Part shown: positions 6,398 to 10,000 of the stretch, piece by piece | How the letters are laid out: every line of letters starts with the position of its first letter | How positions within the stretch are numbered: the stretch's first letter is position 1 | DNA from: Kiritimatiellota bacterium | Lineage (GTDB): Bacteria; Verrucomicrobiota; Kiritimatiellia; JAAZAB01 | Assembly (NCBI GenBank): GCA_008636095.1 | Contig: VSJD01000014.1 | Coordinates: 1 to 10,000, forward strand | DNA length: 10,000 nucleotides | Reading direction: 5' to 3' | Program-made: the position numbers and the translations under genes | The notes under the pieces: generated by a model | Seen by the model: only the letters and a program-made list of their open reading frames with translations | The model's database searches: none | What the model was told of the DNA's origin: nothing

Positions 6398-7786
6398 TCG
6401 CCGCGGCGGCGCATGGATACACTGCCCATGCACGGCATGGGCGGCTTCCATCCAGGCTTCCGACAACGTCGGATGCGCCTGTATGGTTCGCGCGAACTCC
6501 GCGGCGGTAAGTTCCGCCTGGACAGCCGTTACGGCCGTGGCGATCAATTCCGTGGCATGCGCGCCGATGGCCGCGGCGCCCAGGAGCTGGTCGGTATCCG
6601 CGTCCACAATCCATTTTACGAAACCGGTCGTCTCGCCCGAAGCCACCGCCTTGCCCAACGCCGCAAAATGGAACTTGCCGGTTTTGACGGCGCGGTTCTG
6701 CTGTTTGGCATCCTGTTCGGAGAGTCCCACCACGGCAATTTCCGGCGCCGTGAAAATGCAGGACGGCACAACCTGCGCGCGCAAGGTCAAGCGTGGTTTC
6801 ACGGCATGCTCAGCGGCCAGCAGACCTTGGGCCGTGGCGGCATGCGCCAACTGCGGCCCGCCGTTGACATCGCCAATCGCATAAATTCCCGCCGATGGCG
6901 TCTGGCCAACGGCATTTACCTCGATATAGCCTTTGGCATTGGGCTTGAGCCCGGCCTTGTCCAGCGCCAGTTGTTCGGTAACCGGCTGGCGGCCGACGGC
7001 CGCCAACAGGAGTTCCGCTTCGATCCCCTCACCGGCCACCTGGCCCTTGACGCCCTGTGCTCCGGCCTTGATTTGTTCCAAGGGCTTACCTGTAAGGATC
7101 CGGATTTTTAATTGGTTTTCCATGTAACGACGCGCCTCCGTGCGCAAGTCGGCATCCAGCATGACCAGAATGTCATCGAGAATTTCGACGATGGTTACCT
7201 GGGCGCCGAGCTGGGCGGCCATGCAGGCCAACTCACAGCCAATCACGCCGCCGCCAAGCACGATCAACCGCGCAGGCAGGCGGGGTAAGTCCAGGAATGC
7301 GCGGCTTTCCACCACGCTTGCGGCTTTCGGCAAAAAAGCCGGGAGCACAGCGCTGGATCCTGCGGCGATAATGATGCGCGCGGCCTCCAGAGCCACGGAT
7401 TCCTTCCCGTTGCGCTGGATGGTCAGGCGATTACGGGTCATGAATGCGGCCATACCCTCGAATACCGTGACGCCATTGGCCTTAAGCAGTTGCGCAATGC
7501 CGCCGCGCAGTTTTGCCACCACCTGGTTCTTGTGCTGGATCATGGCGGCATAATCGAACAAAACCTTTTCAACACTGACCCCCAAGGCCTGGGCATGCCG
7601 CATGTGCCAGTAGAGCACGGCGGACGCGATCAAAGTCTTGGTCGGGATACATCCCCAGTTGAGACAGGTTCCGCCCAGCGCTTCCTTTTCCACGATGGCC
7701 ACGGAAGCGCCCAGCTGGGCCGCGCGGATCGCGGCCGGGTAGCCGCCCGGGCCGGCGCCAATAACGATCAGATCATACTTTTCCAT
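6374..7786 (-). CDS. lpdA: Dihydrolipoyl dehydrogenase (E3)
   Basis: FAD- and NAD-dependent E3 subunit that reoxidises the dihydrolipoyl groups of E2 in a 2-oxo acid dehydrogenase complex (cytoplasm). It has 470 aa, the normal length. In order: FAD-binding GAGPGG (10-15), the redox disulphide in CLNWGCIPTK (C41 and C46), an NAD-binding motif GGGVIGCE (178-185), the second FAD motif YAIGDV (302-307), and the dimer-interface active-site motif HPTLSEA (438-444) with the catalytic His438-Glu443 pair. The gene starts inside E2 (19-bp overlap), with GAGGA 9 nt upstream of its ATG, so it is translated as part of the complex operon. The last 11 residues (PPRRKHVERKA) lie beyond the usual family end; residues 464-470 and the stop codon come from a heptamer repeat array. 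Confidence 0.95.
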   Translation of the reverse strand: MEKYDLIVIGAGPGGYPAAIRAAQLGASVAIVEKEALGGTCLNWGCIPTKTLIASAVLYWHMRHAQALGVSVEKVLFDYAAMIQHKNQVVAKLRGGIAQLLKANGVTVFEGMAAFMTRNRLTIQRNGKESVALEAARIIIAAGSSAVLPAFLPKAASVVESRAFLDLPRLPARLIVLGGGVIGCELACMAAQLGAQVTIVEILDDILVMLDADLRTEARRYMENQLKIRILTGKPLEQIKAGAQGVKGQVAGEGIEAELLLAAVGRQPVTEQLALDKAGLKPNAKGYIEVNAVGQTPSAGIYAIGDVNGGPQLAHAATAQGLLAAEHAVKPRLTLRAQVVPSCIFTAPEIAVVGLSEQDAKQQNRAVKTGKFHFAALGKAVASGETTGFVKWIVDADTDQLLGAAAIGAHATELIATAVTAVQAELTAAEFARTIQAHPTLSEAWMEAAHAVHGQCIHAPPRRKHVERKA

Positions 7787-9129
7787 AATTCCAGATCCTC
7801 AAGCATGCTTTTGATACGGTTGACAAAGCGCGCGGCACAAGCGCCATCCACCAGGCGATGGTCGGACGCGAGCGTAATTTTCATTATCGCGCGAATTTCG
7901 ATCTTGCCGTCCCTGACCACAGGCGTCGGGCGGGTGCTGGCCACCGCCAGGATAGCGCTTTCACCGGGATTGATGATGGCCGTAAAGTTGTCCACATCGA
8001 GCATACCCATGTTCGATACCGTGAACGTACTGCCGGTCATTTCATCCGGGGTCAGTTTGCCGTCGCGCGCCTTGAGGGCCAGGCCCGCGGCAAGTTCATG
8101 GAGTTCGGCAATCGAAAGCTCGTGGGCATTACGAATTACCGGAACCACCAAGCCCTCGGCAATTGACACCGCCATCCCCAGGTGCACACGGCTGTGCCAG
8201 CGGGTGGCACGGCCGTCGGTCGAACTATTGAGCGCCGGAAATTCCACAAGCGCCAGGGCAACGGCCTTGAGAATAAAATCGGTAACCGTAAACGGCTTGT
8301 TTTCATTTTTAAGAATTTTGCGCCATTCCAACAGGTCGGTCATATCCACCGCAACGGTCACATAGAAATGCGGGGTGGTCGTGAAACTCGCGGTCAACCG
8401 CTGGGCGATGACCTGCCGCATCTTGCTCATCGTCACGGGCTTTTCGGCAATCGCCTGTTGAATCGTCGCCACCGTGATGCGTGCCTGGCTTGCAACCCGC
8501 GGCACGGCCAGGATATCAATGCCATTTGCGCGCGCCAGGTTTTTGGCCGCCGGCGTTATTTTAAGTTCGGCATAGTTTTTCGCTTCCAGGTAAGCCTGGA
8601 CATCTTTTTCCACCACGCGCCCTCCGGGACCAGTGCCGGGAATTGGATCGGCGCTGATGACGCATTCGCGGATCAGCCGCCGGGCGCGCGGGGAGATGGC
8701 CTTACGGACAGGAGGCGGAGGAGAGACGACGGCCTGCCCACCGAAGCCCGAAGGGCGAAGGTGGGACGACGGACCCTCCTTCGCCAAAGCGCTACGGAGG
8801 GCAGGCGCCGGAGGGACAGCGACATGTGCGGGCGTTGTATCCGCAGCAGGCGCCACGCGCTTCACCGGCTTCACTTCCGGAATTTTGTCGCCCGGTTGGC
8901 CGATAAAGGCCACGGGCACCGAGACCGGCACGGTCTGGCCTTCGGCCACGACAATTTTCAGGAGCGTGCCTTCAAAAAAACTTTCGATTTCAAGAACGGC
9001 CTTGTCCGTTTCGATTTCAAATAGAATTTCGCCCTTTTTTACAGGCTCGCCTTCGCGTTTATGCCACTTTAGAATTGTGGATTCCTCCACGGTCTGTCCC
9101 AGTTTCGGCATGATGACCGTTTGAACCAT
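7768..9129 (-). CDS. pdhC: Dihydrolipoyl acyltransferase (E2) of a pyruvate dehydrogenase-type complex
   Basis: Core subunit of a 2-oxo acid dehydrogenase complex, carrying the acyl group on lipoyl-lysine and passing it to CoA; 453 aa. The lipoyl domain is at 1-80, with the lipoylated lysine K43 in EIETDKAVLEIES. A Pro/Ala hinge covers 85-143. A peripheral-subunit-binding domain lies at 144-182 (SPRARRLIRE...GTGPGGRVVEKDVQAYL) and a second, weaker copy at 192-228 (TPAAKNLARANGIDILAV...RITVATIQQAI). The acyltransferase domain follows, with SNMGML and the catalytic DHRLVDG (423-429; H424 and D428). The ATG at 9129 is chosen over an in-frame TTG at 9165 because AGGAAG (9138-9143) sits 8 nt upstream and the lipoyl domain begins there. 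Pyruvate is the likeliest substrate; acetoin or a branched-chain acid cannot be excluded. The hinge carries an inserted palindromic repeat. Confidence 0.92.
   Translation of the reverse strand: MVQTVIMPKLGQTVEESTILKWHKREGEPVKKGEILFEIETDKAVLEIESFFEGTLLKIVVAEGQTVPVSVPVAFIGQPGDKIPEVKPVKRVAPAADTTPAHVAVPPAPALRSALAKEGPSSHLRPSGFGGQAVVSPPPPVRKAISPRARRLIRECVISADPIPGTGPGGRVVEKDVQAYLEAKNYAELKITPAAKNLARANGIDILAVPRVASQARITVATIQQAIAEKPVTMSKMRQVIAQRLTASFTTTPHFYVTVAVDMTDLLEWRKILKNENKPFTVTDFILKAVALALVEFPALNSSTDGRATRWHSRVHLGMAVSIAEGLVVPVIRNAHELSIAELHELAAGLALKARDGKLTPDEMTGSTFTVSNMGMLDVDNFTAIINPGESAILAVASTRPTPVVRDGKIEIRAIMKITLASDHRLVDGACAARFVNRIKSMLEDLELWKSMI
8728..8801. repeat. Dispersed palindromic element, copy B, inside the E2 hinge coding sequence
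   Basis: Two adjacent imperfect hairpins. In the first, CCCACC (8737-8742) pairs with GGTGGG (8760-8765) around an inner GCCC-gaa-GGGC. In the second, CCCTCC (8774-8779) pairs with GGAGGG (8796-8801). The first matches the intergenic copy at 6308-6344 in opposite orientation, with a 15-bp exact block. The element is read in frame and encodes E2 residues 110-134, around EGPSSHLRPSGFGGQ, in the flexible hinge. Confidence 0.7.
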
Positions 9130-9367
9130 GATAATTGCTTCCTGCGTCAATATAATCGCAACCAATCAATTGCCGGCACAGATCTACGCAGTTTGCCCTG
9201 GATGTGGGCGCACCGGGCGAAGCGCCATACTTGTGTATGCGCGAGCACGGCAAGCCCGCAGACGGGGCGAAATGGCTCGCCCTTTTCGAACGAAATGCGT
9301 TACGCTCTCGCGGACAAAGCGTCAACTCTTTTGCACTATAACCAACTTAAAAATTCCCGTGCATCAC
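9130..9367. other. Hairpin-rich gap between E1 beta and E2
   Basis: This is an unusually long gap (238 bp) for genes of one complex. It holds nested inverted repeats: CGGGC/GCCCG (9214-9218 with 9254-9258) enclosing an 8-bp stem with one bulge and a TTGT loop (9222-9242); GGGCGA/TCGCCC with a 6-base loop (9265-9282); and ACGCT/AGCGT (9302-9322). The E2 ribosome-binding site is at 9138-9143. An open frame through the gap (minus, 9325 to 9059) ends inside E2 in another frame and is not a convincing gene. It may be a dispersed repeat or a processing/attenuation element. Confidence 0.5.
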
Positions 9368-10000
9368 TTACAAAATCGTTTTCGCCGCCGCAACGATGTC
9401 CTGGGCATTGGGCAGGAAGGCCGCTTCCAGGATATGCGATTGCGGCGCGATACCGTCCCGGGCGCCGACCCGCAGGACCGGCGCATCCAGGTCATCAAAC
9501 GCCTGCGCCATGATGGCGGACGCAATTTCACCGGTAAAACTGCCAATGCTCACCGCCTGACTGGCGACCACGCACCGCCCGGTCTTGCGGACCGACTGGA
9601 GCACGGTCTGCATGTCGAGCGGAACCAGACTGCGCAGATCGATGACTTCGGCTGAGACTTTTTGTTCATCAAAGAGAATCTTGGCCGCCTTGAGGGCGTC
9701 ATGCACGGCCGGGCCCCAGGCTACCAGGGTGATGTCCGATCCCTCGCGCTTGATGTCGGCCACACCCAACGGTACGAGATATTCGGTTTCCGGCACCGGC
9801 CCCTTCAGGCCGTAGAGCAATTGGGATTCAATAAACATGATCGGATTGTTATCGCGGATGGCCGTTTTCAGCATGCCTTTGGCGTCGAACGGTGTGGCCG
9901 GATAGACGACGTACAGGCCCGGAATATGGGCGAACACGGACTCCAGCGTCTGCGAGTGCTGGCCGCCGTAGCCCTTGCCGCCGCCGACCGAGGCGCGAAT
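9368..10000 (-). CDS. pdhB: Pyruvate dehydrogenase E1 component, beta subunit (partial, 5' end outside the window)
   Basis: C-terminal 210 residues of the thiamine-diphosphate-dependent E1 beta subunit, which with E1 alpha decarboxylates the 2-oxo acid and loads the lipoyl group of E2. The frame stays open to the window edge: the edge reads IRASVGGGKGYGGQHSQTLE, the family's conserved GGG..Y/F..QHSQ..E motif, so the valine codon at 9937 is internal and not a start. Later landmarks are HIPGLYVVYPATPFDAKG, PIMFIESQLLYG, the hallmark EVIDLRSLVPLD and a C-terminal APQSHILEAAFLPNAQDIV. About a third of the protein, including the N-terminal thiamine-diphosphate-site part, lies beyond position 10000, with E1 alpha expected further upstream. 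The gene order E1 beta, E2, E3 supports the assignment; an acetoin or branched-chain E1 is the alternative. Confidence 0.9.
   Translation of the reverse strand: MRASVGGGKGYGGQHSQTLESVFAHIPGLYVVYPATPFDAKGMLKTAIRDNNPIMFIESQLLYGLKGPVPETEYLVPLGVADIKREGSDITLVAWGPAVHDALKAAKILFDEQKVSAEVIDLRSLVPLDMQTVLQSVRKTGRCVVASQAVSIGSFTGEIASAIMAQAFDDLDAPVLRVGARDGIAPQSHILEAAFLPNAQDIVAAAKTIL

Noticed and set aside
8182..9024. Long open frames on the plus strand opposite the E2 and E3 genes (such as 8182-9024, 7490-8365 and 6350-7111)
   Set aside because: They are antisense shadows of well-identified, GC-rich genes. Their translations are rich in Arg, Gly and His and show no family motif.
9130..9165. Longer E2 starting at the in-frame TTG at 9165
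   Set aside because: It would add 12 residues before a canonical lipoyl-domain start; the ATG at 9129 has a good AGGAAG site 8 nt upstream.
4319..9165. An acetoin catabolism (aco) cluster with a butanediol dehydrogenase
   Set aside because: The dehydrogenase looks SorE-like and is separated from E1 beta-E2-E3 by the toxin-antitoxin pair, and no aco-specific gene is visible; a pyruvate dehydrogenase-type complex is the simpler reading, though not proven.
9059..9325. Possible 88-aa gene on the minus strand in the E1 beta-E2 gap
   Set aside because: Its second half is the E2 start region read in another frame, and its first half coincides with hairpin repeats; no recognisable protein pattern or convincing ribosome-binding site.
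9368..9937. E1 beta starting at the GTG at 9937 as a complete short protein
   Set aside because: The frame continues upstream to the window edge and encodes the conserved GGG..Y..QHSQ..E motif, so the gene is simply cut by the window.

Overview
The window looks like a fragment of a free-living, polysaccharide-degrading bacterium, most likely from the PVC superphylum (Kiritimatiellota, Lentisphaerota, Verrucomicrobiota) or a neighbour such as Omnitrophota or Planctomycetota. The reasons are a very large secreted glycoside-hydrolase-like protein with a ThuA-like N-terminus, a co-transcribed secreted carbohydrate-binding-like protein, and many short dispersed palindromic and heptameric repeats. 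The lineage is an inference; no rRNA or marker gene is present.

Layout. Positions 1-361 are a non-coding leader with short palindromes, a repeated 'GCTCGGGATGACGG' motif, a sigma70-like promoter and a leader hairpin. They precede a plus-strand two-gene unit (362-4309): a 1028-aa exported ThuA-like/GH20b-like/TIM-barrel protein, then a 282-aa exported beta-sandwich protein. Converging on it with a 9-bp gap is everything else, all on the minus strand. Read in the direction of transcription this is: pyruvate (or related 2-oxo acid) dehydrogenase E1 beta (partial, running off the window end at 10000), a 238-bp hairpin-rich gap, E2 acyltransferase, E3 lipoamide dehydrogenase (19-bp overlap with E2), a 222-bp repeat-rich gap, a type II toxin-antitoxin pair (13-bp overlap), a 100-bp gap with a heptamer array, and a SorE-like zinc-type medium-chain dehydrogenase.

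How the genes work together. E1 beta, E2 and E3 form the later part of a 2-oxo acid dehydrogenase complex operon; E1 alpha is expected just beyond the window. The plus-strand pair probably acts outside the cytoplasm on glycans. The dehydrogenase may feed a sugar or polyol into central metabolism, but nothing in the sequence ties it to either neighbour. The toxin-antitoxin pair sits between heptamer arrays and looks like an accessory insertion.

Composition changes sharply at about 4310. Hand-counted sample lines in the plus-strand pair are mostly about 37-50% GC, with some higher, while the minus-strand metabolic genes are about 57-72%. The most unusual material is the repeat content: 7-bp-period arrays (one supplies the last codons and stop of the E3 gene), and a palindromic element that occurs once between genes and once, in frame, inside the hinge of the E2 protein. 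I see no complete new defence or mobile system here.
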